Shown here in pieces: positions 1-4,834 of a DNA stretch of 5,911 bases; positions within the stretch are counted from its first letter, which is position 1, and each line of letters begins with the position of its first letter. Below the pieces are notes generated by a model. It saw only the letters and a program-made list of their open reading frames with translations, was not told the origin of the DNA and did no database searches. Source of the DNA: an uncultured Phycisphaerales bacterium (GTDB taxonomy: Bacteria > Planctomycetota > Phycisphaerae > UBA1845 > CAIVHJ01); the NCBI GenBank assembly GCA_903905665.1, contig CAIVHJ010000160.1, forward strand, positions 1 through 5,911. The letters run 5' to 3'. Position numbers and translations under genes: made by a program.

Positions 1-22
1 CCCACATCTTGCAAATCCCCCA

Positions 23-49
23 TTGTTGAGGTTAAAATTGGATTATAAG
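23..49 (+). promoter_or_regulatory. Weak candidate promoter for the FHA gene
   Basis: A -10-like TATAAG (44-49, five of six consensus bases) is preceded by TTGTTG (23-28) with a short 15-base spacer. The surrounding 32-50 is AT-rich compared with the flanks. It lies about 70 bases upstream of the FHA start and points the right way. The short spacer and poor -35 make it only a candidate, and the true promoter may lie before the window. Confidence 0.3.
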
Positions 50-59
50 TTCAGTCCGT

Positions 60-108
60 CAGACATCCTAGTCTGCAATCCCGGAATTCCTTCGATACCC
101 CTTTGGGG
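60..108 (+). promoter_or_regulatory. Leader of the FHA gene with two small dyads
   Basis: Two short inverted repeats sit in the leader. CAGAC/GTCTG (60-64 and 71-75) encloses a six-base loop. CCCC-TTT-GGGG (98-108) forms a four-pair hairpin whose right arm is part of the G-rich Shine-Dalgarno run GGGGGAG (105-111). If the second hairpin forms in the mRNA it would partly hide the ribosome binding site. Both stems are short, so a regulatory role is inference. Confidence 0.3.
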
Positions 109-119
109 GAGATTCGGCG

Positions 120-668
120 ATGGATATTCAATTTATTATGTTCAGGGAAAACGGCGAACGTCGAAGTTTTCCGCTTTCCGGGGACAGGAACCTCATCGGC
201 CGCCAGGAAGATTGCGACATCCGCATTCCCCTGCCTGAGGTTTCCCGCAAACACGCCGAAATCACCATTCAGGATAAAACGCTCAAAATCAAAGATTTGG
301 GGAGCGCCAACGGGACTTACGTCAACAACAAACGAATCAAGGAATCCGAGATCAGCGCCGGAGATCGTCTCATCATCGGCCCGGTTGTTTTTACCGTTCA
401 GATCGACGGTCAGCCTGAAAAGATCAAACCTGTCAAGACCAAACTCAGTCGGCGAACGGTGTTCTCGCCCGAAGACGATTTGACGGCTTCTCTGGATCGC
501 AGCGGGAGCGGAAGCGCACCCGGGGTCAAATTGTCCGGATCGGCCAACGATATGGCTGCTTTGGATGCGCTGAACACCAGCGGGGATCCGGAAGGCAGCA
601 GTCTTGCGATTGATCTCGAAGATGAAATCATCGACATGACCGAAGACGACGAAAAACCCAAGAAATAA
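120..668 (+). CDS. FHA-domain protein (phosphothreonine-binding), stand-alone
   Basis: This 182-residue protein has one forkhead-associated domain over about residues 5-96 and no other recognisable domain. The hallmark FHA residues are present: G27-R28, S42-R43-K44-H45, and the LGSANGTYVN loop at 60-69 with N64. In FHA domains the Arg, Ser and Asn of these motifs bind a phosphothreonine on a partner, so the protein is probably a cytoplasmic adaptor reading Ser/Thr kinase signals. There is no signal peptide or membrane segment. Residues 97-182 are low complexity: a basic stretch (101-112), a Ser/Gly/Ala linker, and an acidic end (166-178) closed by KPKK, probably disordered. The ATG at 120 follows GGGGGAG with eight bases between. 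No kinase gene is visible nearby, so its partner is unknown. It is separated from the following operon by 330 bases and a promoter, so it is probably transcribed separately. Confidence 0.9.
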   Translation: MDIQFIMFRENGERRSFPLSGDRNLIGRQEDCDIRIPLPEVSRKHAEITIQDKTLKIKDLGSANGTYVNNKRIKESEISAGDRLIIGPVVFTVQIDGQPEKIKPVKTKLSRRTVFSPEDDLTASLDRSGSGSAPGVKLSGSANDMAALDALNTSGDPEGSSLAIDLEDEIIDMTEDDEKPKK

Positions 669-695
669 CACGTCACTCCATAGTCTCCCAATCCA

Positions 696-716
696 CTGTT
701 TTGCTATCAAAAACAG
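696..716 (+). terminator. AT-rich hairpin after the FHA gene, possible weak terminator
   Basis: CTGTTTT (696-702) and AAAACAG (710-716) form a perfect seven-pair stem with a seven-base loop, 27 bases after the FHA stop codon. The stem is AT-rich and is not followed by a T tract, so it does not fit a standard intrinsic terminator. It is the only dyad close behind the gene and could instead be a 3' end stabiliser. Confidence 0.25.
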
Positions 717-731
717 ACGATTGAAGTATCC

Positions 732-760
732 TTGACACGTGTCGCATAAGGAGTTAGGAT
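732..760 (+). promoter_or_regulatory. Sigma70-type promoter for the tRNA-Gln/glmU operon
   Basis: A perfect -35 box TTGACA (732-737) is followed after exactly 17 bases by TAGGAT (755-760), which matches four of six -10 positions including the key first T-A and last T. The predicted start is near 767. It points toward the tRNA and the downstream genes and is the best promoter in the window. The transcript would carry a leader of about 232 bases before the mature tRNA. The -35 box overlaps a 10-base palindrome annotated separately. Confidence 0.6.
734..743. promoter_or_regulatory. Perfect palindrome over the -35 box, possible operator
   Basis: GACACGTGTC is a perfect 10-base palindrome sharing its first four bases with the TTGACA -35 element. 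A dimeric regulator bound here would block RNA polymerase. The symmetry and position are seen directly; the operator role is inferred, and no regulator gene lies in the window. Confidence 0.35.
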
Positions 761-786
761 AAGCTTTTCCGAATGCACCTGGGGCG

Positions 787-801
787 ACCATCTGTGATGG
801 T
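787..801 (+). other. Hairpin in the operon leader
   Basis: ACCATC (787-792) and GATGGT (796-801) form a perfect six-pair stem with a TGT loop, about 20 bases after the predicted transcription start. A loose T-rich stretch (CTTTTGTT, 808-815) begins seven bases after the stem. This is too far for a normal terminator, but attenuation in the leader cannot be excluded. Confidence 0.3.
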
Positions 802-854
802 AGCAGGCTTTTGTTCCTCGCGGCCAAGAGCGTGCGCCTCGGCGTCGGACACTC

Positions 855-873
855 AGGAGCCGCGACAGCTCCT
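855..873 (+). other. Second hairpin in the operon leader
   Basis: AGGAGC (855-860) pairs perfectly with GCTCCT (868-873) around a seven-base loop (CGCGACA). It ends directly at the left heptad array, with the last two bases shared. No T tract follows. It may be the boundary of the repeat element or a structured part of the tRNA leader. Confidence 0.3.
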
Positions 874-907
874 AGAAACCAGAAAACTAAAGACTAGAAA
901 CTAGAAG
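872..907 (+). repeat. Degenerate heptad array, left arm (CTAGAAA-like)
   Basis: Five near-identical 7-base units run head to tail: CTAGAAA (872-878), CCAGAAA (879-885), CTAAAGA (887-893, after one extra A), CTAGAAA (894-900) and CTAGAAG (901-907). The array degrades into AACCAAG and ACCAG-type units up to about 925. CTAG, a tetranucleotide that is scarce in many bacterial genomes, occurs three times here. The composition differs from the GC-rich surroundings. It has an inverted counterpart at 972-997. Confidence 0.6.
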
Positions 908-971
908 AACCAAGACCAGACCAGGAAAAGTCCGGGTGGGCGTATGGTGTGTCCTCGTTGCTGTGTGGTTT

Positions 972-997
972 TTTCCAGTTTCGTTTCTAGTTTCCAG
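972..997 (-). repeat. Degenerate heptad array, right arm (inverted, TTTCTAG-like)
   Basis: Units are TTTCCAG (972-978), a shortened TTTCG (979-983), TTTCTAG (984-990) and TTTCCAG (991-997). These are reverse complements of the CTAGAAA-type units of the left array. GTTTCTAGT (983-991) is the exact reverse complement of ACTAGAAAC (893-901), and TTTTCC (971-976) that of GGAAAA (924-929), so the two arms could fold together around a core of about 64 bases. The array ends one base before the tRNA acceptor stem. Confidence 0.6.
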
Positions 998-998
998 A

Positions 999-1069
999 TG
1001 GCCCGTGGTGTAATGGTAACACATCAGGTTTTGGTCCTGGCATTCCTGGTTCGAGTCCAGGCGGGCCAG
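999..1069 (+). tRNA. tRNA-Gln, anticodon UUG
   Basis: This 71-base gene folds into a full cloverleaf. The acceptor stem is TGGCCCG (999-1005) with CGGGCCA (1062-1068), seven pairs. The D stem is GTG/CAC (1008-1010, 1020-1022). The anticodon stem is TCAGG/CCTGG (1024-1028, 1036-1040) with one T-G pair, and its loop TTTTGGT places TTG at 1031-1033. The variable loop is CATT. The T stem is CCTGG/CCAGG (1045-1049, 1057-1061) with loop TTCGAGT. The weak first pair (T-A) and discriminator G fit glutamine tRNAs. CCA is not encoded (the next bases are TAA), so it must be added by nucleotidyltransferase. It decodes CAA and, by wobble, CAG. It lies 20 bases ahead of the glmU-like start on the same strand, so the two are probably cotranscribed and the tRNA 3' end processed out. 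Confidence 0.95.
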
Positions 1070-1089
1070 TAAGCGAGAGCAGGCTGGCA

Positions 1090-1839
1090 GTGATGAAGAA
1101 CGTGGTGGCCATCATTTTGGCGGCGGGGAGAAGCACGCGGATGAGGAGCGAACTTCCGAAGGTTCTTCATCCGGTTTGCGGAAAACCCATGCTGCATTAT
1201 GCGATTCAAGCTTGTTCGGACGCCGGCATCGACAGTCTTTACGTCGTCGTCGGGTACCAGCACGAACGAGTTCGGCAGGCGTTTGATGACGATCCTCGGA
1301 TCACGTGGGTCGTGCAGACCAAACAGTTAGGAACGGCCCATGCGGTGATGATGTGCGAACCACTGTTGCGCGATTTTGAGGGAACGCTGGTCGTGATTGC
1401 CGGTGATATGCCGCTGATTCGATCGGAAGTGCTGCGGCAACTGATCGACACGCACCATCGTGAACAGGCTGCTATGACTCTGGGAACGGCGGAATTGAAC
1501 GATCCGACCGGTTATGGACGAATCCTCCGAGATGACAAAGGCGTCATGATCGGGATCGTTGAACATCAGGACTGCGACCCCGAACAGCGTCGAATTCGGG
1601 AGGTGAATATCAGTTACTACTGTTTTGACAGTCGGCAATTGTGGCCGGTACTGCAGCGGATAGAACCCAGCCCCGCCAAGGGCGAATACTATCTGACCGA
1701 TGCGGTTCAACTGCTGATGGCTCAGGGACACCAAACCGCCACCTTGTCGGGTTTGCTGGAGGAAGATTCGCTGGGAGTCAATTCCCCACAGGAATTGGCG
1801 AGAGTCGAGGAAGTCATGCGATTGTGTCATCAACCATGA
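1090..1839 (+). CDS. glmU: GlmU-type UDP-GlcNAc pyrophosphorylase, uridylyltransferase domain only
   Basis: This 249-residue protein matches the N-terminal half of GlmU, which joins UTP and GlcNAc-1-phosphate into UDP-GlcNAc for peptidoglycan and other glycans. Visible motifs are the nucleotide-binding loop LAAGRSTRMRSELPKVLH (10-27) with GKPM (31-34), QLGTAHA (79-85), GDMPLI (105-110, D106 the expected metal-binding Asp), DPTGYGR (138-144), IVEH (156-159), EVN (171-173), GEYYLTD (198-204) and GVN (229-231, N231 the second metal-site position). Full GlmU is about 450 residues. The entire left-handed beta-helix acetyltransferase half is missing, and prs begins right after, so this is not a frameshift remnant. 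GlcNAc-1-phosphate must therefore come from a separate acetyltransferase or another route. The start is GTG (1090), with ATG one codon later as an alternative; the Shine-Dalgarno is weak (GCAGG, 1079-1083). A related sugar-nucleotidyltransferase specificity is possible, but the motifs favour GlmU. Confidence 0.88.
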   Translation: MMKNVVAIILAAGRSTRMRSELPKVLHPVCGKPMLHYAIQACSDAGIDSLYVVVGYQHERVRQAFDDDPRITWVVQTKQLGTAHAVMMCEPLLRDFEGTLVVIAGDMPLIRSEVLRQLIDTHHREQAAMTLGTAELNDPTGYGRILRDDKGVMIGIVEHQDCDPEQRRIREVNISYYCFDSRQLWPVLQRIEPSPAKGEYYLTDAVQLLMAQGHQTATLSGLLEEDSLGVNSPQELARVEEVMRLCHQP

Positions 1840-1861
1840 CCTGCGATCCAATTTTTGTTTC

Positions 1862-1865
1862 GGAG
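1862..1865 (+). promoter_or_regulatory. Ribosome binding site that fixes the prs start
   Basis: GGAG (1862-1865) lies six bases before ATG 1872, the ideal distance. This supports 1872 over the other in-frame ATG at 1836, which overlaps the glmU stop as ATGA and has no comparable site. Confidence 0.6.
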
Positions 1866-1871
1866 ACGACC

Positions 1872-2828
1872 ATGGACGGACTCAAAATTTTTGGTGGAAC
1901 AAGTTCGACTGCATTGGCGGGAAAAATCTGCCAATACCTCGACATCCCCATGGGCCGGGCCAACGTCAATCGGTTCCCCGACGGCGAGATTCAGACCAAA
2001 CTCGAGGATGACGTGCGCGGTCGGGATTGCTTTGTCGTCCAATCCACCTGCCCGCCGGTTAACGATAATCTGATGGAGTTGTTGATTTTTATTGACTGTC
2101 TGCGGCGTGCTTCGGCCCGCCGGATCACCGCCGTCGTTCCGTATTTCGGTTACGCGCGACAGGACCGCAAGAGCGAAGGCCGCACCCCGATTTCAGCAAA
2201 GCTGGTCGCCAATTTGATCACGACCGCCGGTGTGGACCGGGTGCTCACGATGGACCTTCACGCCGATCAGATTCAGGGTTTCTTCGACATTCCGCTCGAC
2301 CATCTGACCGCCGAACCGGTGATCTGCCGGCATTTCCAGGAAACCAAACTGGATAACATCGTAACCGTGTCACCGGACGTCGGACACATGCGACGCTCCA
2401 ACACGTTTGCCTCGCTTTTGGGGGGAGATTTCGCCGTGATCGACAAACGACGCAAGAGCGGCGACACGATCGAGATGCTCAATCTCATCGGGAATGTTCA
2501 GGGCAAGGACGTGTTGATGTTTGACGACATGATCACCACGGCCGGCACCATTTGCGGGGCCGCGCGGTTTTTGAAGGATCGCGGGGCGAAAACCATTACG
2601 GTGGCCGCAACGCACCCGGTGTTTGCACGGCCGGCGTTTGATCGAATCTCGCAAAGCCCGATCGACCGGATCTGCGTTACCGACACGATTGCCTTGTCGG
2701 AAGAAGCCCAAACAAAAATCAAGAACATCGTCGTCCTTTCAGTCGCGGAACTGATGGGTGAGGCGATTCGACGGATTCACCGCAATGAATCCGTCAGCGC
2801 GCTGTTTGATAATTTATCTCAGCATTGA
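1872..2828 (+). CDS. prs: Ribose-phosphate diphosphokinase (PRPP synthetase)
   Basis: This 318-residue protein is the usual length for class I PRPP synthetase (about 315). It transfers diphosphate from ATP to ribose-5-phosphate, making PRPP for purine, pyrimidine, NAD, His and Trp synthesis in the cytoplasm. Motifs are NRFPDGE (33-39), the flexible ATP loop YFGYARQDRK (91-100), DLHADQIQGFF (128-138, catalytic-site H130), SPDVG (167-171), IDKRR (190-194, K192) and the PRPP loop FDDMITTAGT (217-226). T222 replaces the Asp common in DDMIDT/AGT loops, and the segment after SPDVG (HMRRSN) differs from the usual GGVVRAR. The start at 1872 gives a normal N terminus; ATG 1836 would add 12 residues. 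It sits 32 bases behind the glmU-like gene and 15 bases before rplY, matching the common glmU-prs-ctc-pth order. Confidence 0.96.
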   Translation: MDGLKIFGGTSSTALAGKICQYLDIPMGRANVNRFPDGEIQTKLEDDVRGRDCFVVQSTCPPVNDNLMELLIFIDCLRRASARRITAVVPYFGYARQDRKSEGRTPISAKLVANLITTAGVDRVLTMDLHADQIQGFFDIPLDHLTAEPVICRHFQETKLDNIVTVSPDVGHMRRSNTFASLLGGDFAVIDKRRKSGDTIEMLNLIGNVQGKDVLMFDDMITTAGTICGAARFLKDRGAKTITVAATHPVFARPAFDRISQSPIDRICVTDTIALSEEAQTKIKNIVVLSVAELMGEAIRRIHRNESVSALFDNLSQH

Positions 2829-2843
2829 CAAGAGGAGTCTTGA

Positions 2844-3533
2844 ATGAAACAGGAAACTCGTACACTCAAAGCCACCCGGCGCAACACCGTGGGAACTCGC
2901 GTCTGCCGCAGTCTTCGGTCGCAGGGTCAACTGCCGGGAATCATTTACGGTCATGGAAAAGAAACGATCCCATTTGTGATTGAACGGCACAATCTGGAGG
3001 TTGAACTCCAGCACGGGCATCGGTTGTTGTCGCTCGCACTGGAGGGGACAGAAGAATCTTACCTGATCAAGGAAGTGCAATACGACCACCTGGGGATCAA
3101 ACCGGTTCATTTGGATCTCGCGCGTGTTCGGCTGGATGAAAAGGTGGAGGTTTCGGTTCCCCTGTTCCTGCGCGGCACCCCCAAAGGCGCCAGCGAGGGT
3201 GGAGTGCTCACGCAGGTATTGAACGCTCTCAAGGTGGAATGCCTGGCATCCAATATTCCTGACGAGATCCGGGGTTCGGTCACGGAGCTCAACGTTGGAG
3301 ACGAATTGATCGTTTCTCAAATTGTTGTTCCGGAGGGTGTGCGAATCCTGAATAAACCGGACGACCTTGTGGCGATTTTGCGCATTGTGGCTGAGGAAGC
3401 ACCGCCGACCGAAGTGACGGAAGCCGTGCCGACCGAACCGGAAGTGATCGCCAAGGGCAAGGTGGAAGAGGAACCGATTGATGGCGAACCGACCAAAGAA
3501 AAAGAGAAGGATAAGGAAAAAGAGAAGGCATGA
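2844..3533 (+). CDS. rplY: 50S ribosomal protein bL25, general stress protein CTC type
   Basis: This 229-residue protein belongs to the two-domain CTC/TL5 form of bL25, which binds 5S rRNA in the large subunit. The N-terminal 5S-binding barrel is about 5-93, with LRSQGQLPGIIYGHGKE (24-40), YLIKEVQYD (73-81) and VHLDL (88-92). The second beta domain is about 94-183, with GGVL (119-122), NIPDEI (137-142) and LNVGDELIV (149-157). The tail (184-229) is a Pro/Glu/Thr-rich stretch ending in an alternating Lys/Glu run (218-228), longer and more charged than in Escherichia coli RplY, which has only the first domain. ATG 2844 follows GAGGAG (2832-2837) by six bases. The gene lies between prs and pth, its usual place. 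The tail is probably disordered and may add RNA contacts (inference). Confidence 0.95.
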   Translation: MKQETRTLKATRRNTVGTRVCRSLRSQGQLPGIIYGHGKETIPFVIERHNLEVELQHGHRLLSLALEGTEESYLIKEVQYDHLGIKPVHLDLARVRLDEKVEVSVPLFLRGTPKGASEGGVLTQVLNALKVECLASNIPDEIRGSVTELNVGDELIVSQIVVPEGVRILNKPDDLVAILRIVAEEAPPTEVTEAVPTEPEVIAKGKVEEEPIDGEPTKEKEKDKEKEKA

Positions 3534-3622
3534 TGTGTCGAGGTTCGTGGAGCGGTTGCCTTTCCATCTGTTTGAGGGCCAAGTGAGAGTAAGCGTCGGA
3601 TGCACATGGGAGTTGATGCGTT

Positions 3623-4207
3623 GTGAAACTGATTGTGGGACTGGGCAATCCCGGAGCACGATACGAGAATACTCGCCACAACCTTGGATTTCGGGTGGTG
3701 GACGAACTGTCCCGACGCTATTCGATTTCGACGAAGCAGGAGAAGTTTCACGCGTGGTTTGGCAGCGGAGTAGTGGGTTGCGAGCAGGTGGTTTTGGCCA
3801 AACCGACGACGTTCATGAATCTCAGCGGTCAGGCGGTATTGGCCCTGGTTCAGTTTTACGCGTGCGGGTCAAACGATTTGCTGATCATTGCCGACGACAT
3901 GGCGTTGCCGCTGGGCAAGCTTCGGTTTCGCGCCCGGGGGAGTGCCGGAGGTCACAACGGGTTGGCGGACATCATCCAGCGACTCGGAACCGAGGAAATC
4001 AATCGCCTACGGTTTGGAATCGGGTCGGCGGCGTTTGACGCGGTAGATCATGTGTTGAGCAGTTTCAGCATGGAGGAGCAACCGATCGCCCAGGCGGTGA
4101 TTCCTTTGGCTGCCGAAGCGGTGGTTCACTGGGTCGAAAGCGGGATTGAGGCTGCGATGAATCAATACAACCCCGATCCCCAGACCGACGAAAGGACGAA
4201 TCGTTAG
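3623..4207 (+). CDS. pth: Peptidyl-tRNA hydrolase
   Basis: This 194-residue protein has the normal Pth length. It cleaves the ester bond in peptidyl-tRNAs that drop off ribosomes, freeing tRNA. Key residues are all present: GLGNPG (6-11, N9), TRHN (17-20, catalytic H19), KPTTFMNLSG (60-69, N66), D91 in ADDMALP (90-96) and GGHNGL (109-114, N112). The usual Asp two residues before the Pro of the D-x-L-D-L-P motif is Ala here (A94), a mild variation outside the catalytic pair. The start is GTG: an in-frame TGA at 3614-3616 leaves no earlier start, the conserved MKLIVGLGNPG begins here, and GGGAG (3608-3612) lies ten bases upstream. The gap of 89 bases after rplY is the widest within this block, and it holds no clear terminator. 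The C-terminal residues 180-194 are a short polar extension. Confidence 0.96.
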   Translation: MKLIVGLGNPGARYENTRHNLGFRVVDELSRRYSISTKQEKFHAWFGSGVVGCEQVVLAKPTTFMNLSGQAVLALVQFYACGSNDLLIIADDMALPLGKLRFRARGSAGGHNGLADIIQRLGTEEINRLRFGIGSAAFDAVDHVLSSFSMEEQPIAQAVIPLAAEAVVHWVESGIEAAMNQYNPDPQTDERTNR

Positions 4208-4228
4208 ATCATCGAAGTTTGATTTTTT

Positions 4229-4246
4229 CACGCTTGAAAGAGCGTG
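4229..4246 (+). other. Hairpin in the rpsF leader, possible S6/S18 control element
   Basis: CACGCT (4229-4234) and AGCGTG (4241-4246) pair perfectly around TGAAAG, with one more T-A pair outside. A run of six T comes before, not after, the stem, so it is not an intrinsic terminator on the plus strand. It sits between pth and rpsF, 31 bases before the rpsF start, and is followed by a CCG (4255-4257). Leader RNAs that bind the S6:S18 complex use a hairpin and a CCG. The match here is only suggestive and the layout has not been tested. Confidence 0.3.
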
Positions 4247-4265
4247 ATTTGAGTCCGAAATTATT

Positions 4266-4270
4266 GGAGG
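4266..4270 (+). promoter_or_regulatory. Strong ribosome binding site that fixes the TTG start of rpsF
   Basis: GGAGG is followed after seven bases by TTG 4278. An in-frame TGA at 4245-4247 and the lack of any in-frame ATG between it and 4278 leave the TTG as the only start consistent with the full S6 N terminus. Confidence 0.8.
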
Positions 4271-4277
4271 AATCATC

Positions 4278-4757
4278 TTGAACACGTATGAAATCATGTT
4301 TTTGTTTGATCCGACATTTGGAGCCAACTGGTCGGCGGTCGAGACGGAGATTCATCGCCTGATGGAGCGAGCATCCGCCCAGATCATCGTCACCAAGCGA
4401 CTGGAAGAACGGCGGCTTGCATTTGAGATCAAGAAACGCAAGCGCGGGCTGTATGTTCTGACGTACTTCCGAACCGGTCCTGACCGGATCACCGGACTGG
4501 ATCGTGACATTCGGTTGTCGGAAAACATTCTCCGCGCCTTGATTCTTCGGGCGGACGGGATTTCGGAGGCGAAGATGCACGCCGCGACACTCAGCGGTGT
4601 TGCTCAGGAAGCCAGGCCGGCGGAAGAGACTCCCGCGCCCTCCGATCAGGGAAAACCACCCTCCGATTCCACGGCCAGTAGCGCTTCGGACAACGAGGAA
4701 ATACCGGAACTGGTGGTGAGCGCATTGGAACTCGACGACGCGGCACCGGGCACGTGA
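4278..4757 (+). CDS. rpsF: 30S ribosomal protein bS6
   Basis: This 159-residue protein is bS6 of the small subunit platform, which binds 16S rRNA together with bS18. The core (about 1-100) is a ferredoxin-like fold with NTYEIMFLFDP (2-12), the RRLAFEIKKRKRGLYVLTYF strand pair (45-64) and LSENILRALILR (80-91). It starts with TTG; the next in-frame ATG is codon 7, inside the first beta strand. The extension from 101 to 159 is Pro/Ser/Ala-rich and acidic toward the end (NEEIPELVVSALELDD, 139-154), clearly longer than the short acidic tail of Escherichia coli S6 and probably disordered. It lies 70 bases after pth and 77 before ssb. No rpsR follows within the window, unlike the common rpsF-(ssb)-rpsR-rplI order. 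Confidence 0.95.
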   Translation: MNTYEIMFLFDPTFGANWSAVETEIHRLMERASAQIIVTKRLEERRLAFEIKKRKRGLYVLTYFRTGPDRITGLDRDIRLSENILRALILRADGISEAKMHAATLSGVAQEARPAEETPAPSDQGKPPSDSTASSASDNEEIPELVVSALELDDAAPGT

Positions 4758-4758
4758 T

Positions 4759-4771
4759 TAGGCGAGGCCTA
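4759..4771 (+). other. Small hairpin after rpsF
   Basis: TAGGC (4759-4763) and GCCTA (4767-4771) form a five-pair stem with a GAG loop, one base after the rpsF stop codon. No T tract follows, so it is unlikely to end transcription. It might slow exonucleases or shape the relative output of rpsF and ssb (inference). Confidence 0.25.
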
Positions 4772-4834
4772 CCGGACGTCTGGACGGAAACGAAACGCAG
4801 TCGTGTTGATCTGCTCAAGCAAGCGAGGTGAACT

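Noticed and set aside
748..753. AAGGAG resembling a strong ribosome binding site
   Set aside because: It lies in the spacer of the promoter, upstream of the predicted transcription start, and no start codon is at a usable distance.
51..827. Long minus-strand open frame (258 codons) opposite the FHA gene
   Set aside because: It is the antisense of a protein with clear FHA motifs, its translation has no family character, and it runs on through the promoter region. A shadow of the codon bias of the plus-strand gene.
773..904. Small open frame of 43 codons in the operon leader (ATG 773 to TAG 902-904)
   Set aside because: No ribosome site, an Arg/Ser-rich product without family character, and its end falls within the heptad array. 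A leader peptide is not excluded but there is no positive evidence.
969..974. T6 run upstream of the tRNA as a terminator
   Set aside because: No GC-rich hairpin directly precedes it; a terminator here would also cut off the tRNA from the only good promoter.
1641..1871. Upstream extension of the prs frame by 77 codons
   Set aside because: It overlaps the conserved end of the glmU-like gene in another frame and does not resemble PRPP synthetase. The ribosome site and normal family length support ATG 1872.
2814..3659. Long minus-strand open frame (281 codons) opposite rplY
   Set aside because: It covers the plus-strand bL25 gene, which has full family motifs and a strong ribosome site; the antisense product is low-complexity Arg/His/Phe-rich sequence with no recognisable domain.
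3478..4038. Plus-strand open frame (186 codons) overlapping the end of rplY and most of pth
   Set aside because: It is out of frame with pth, whose catalytic residues are all visible, and its own translation shows no conserved motif.
4223..4250. Possible intrinsic terminator between pth and rpsF
   Set aside because: The T run comes before the stem on the plus strand; reading the minus strand gives an A run after the stem. Neither orientation fits an intrinsic terminator.
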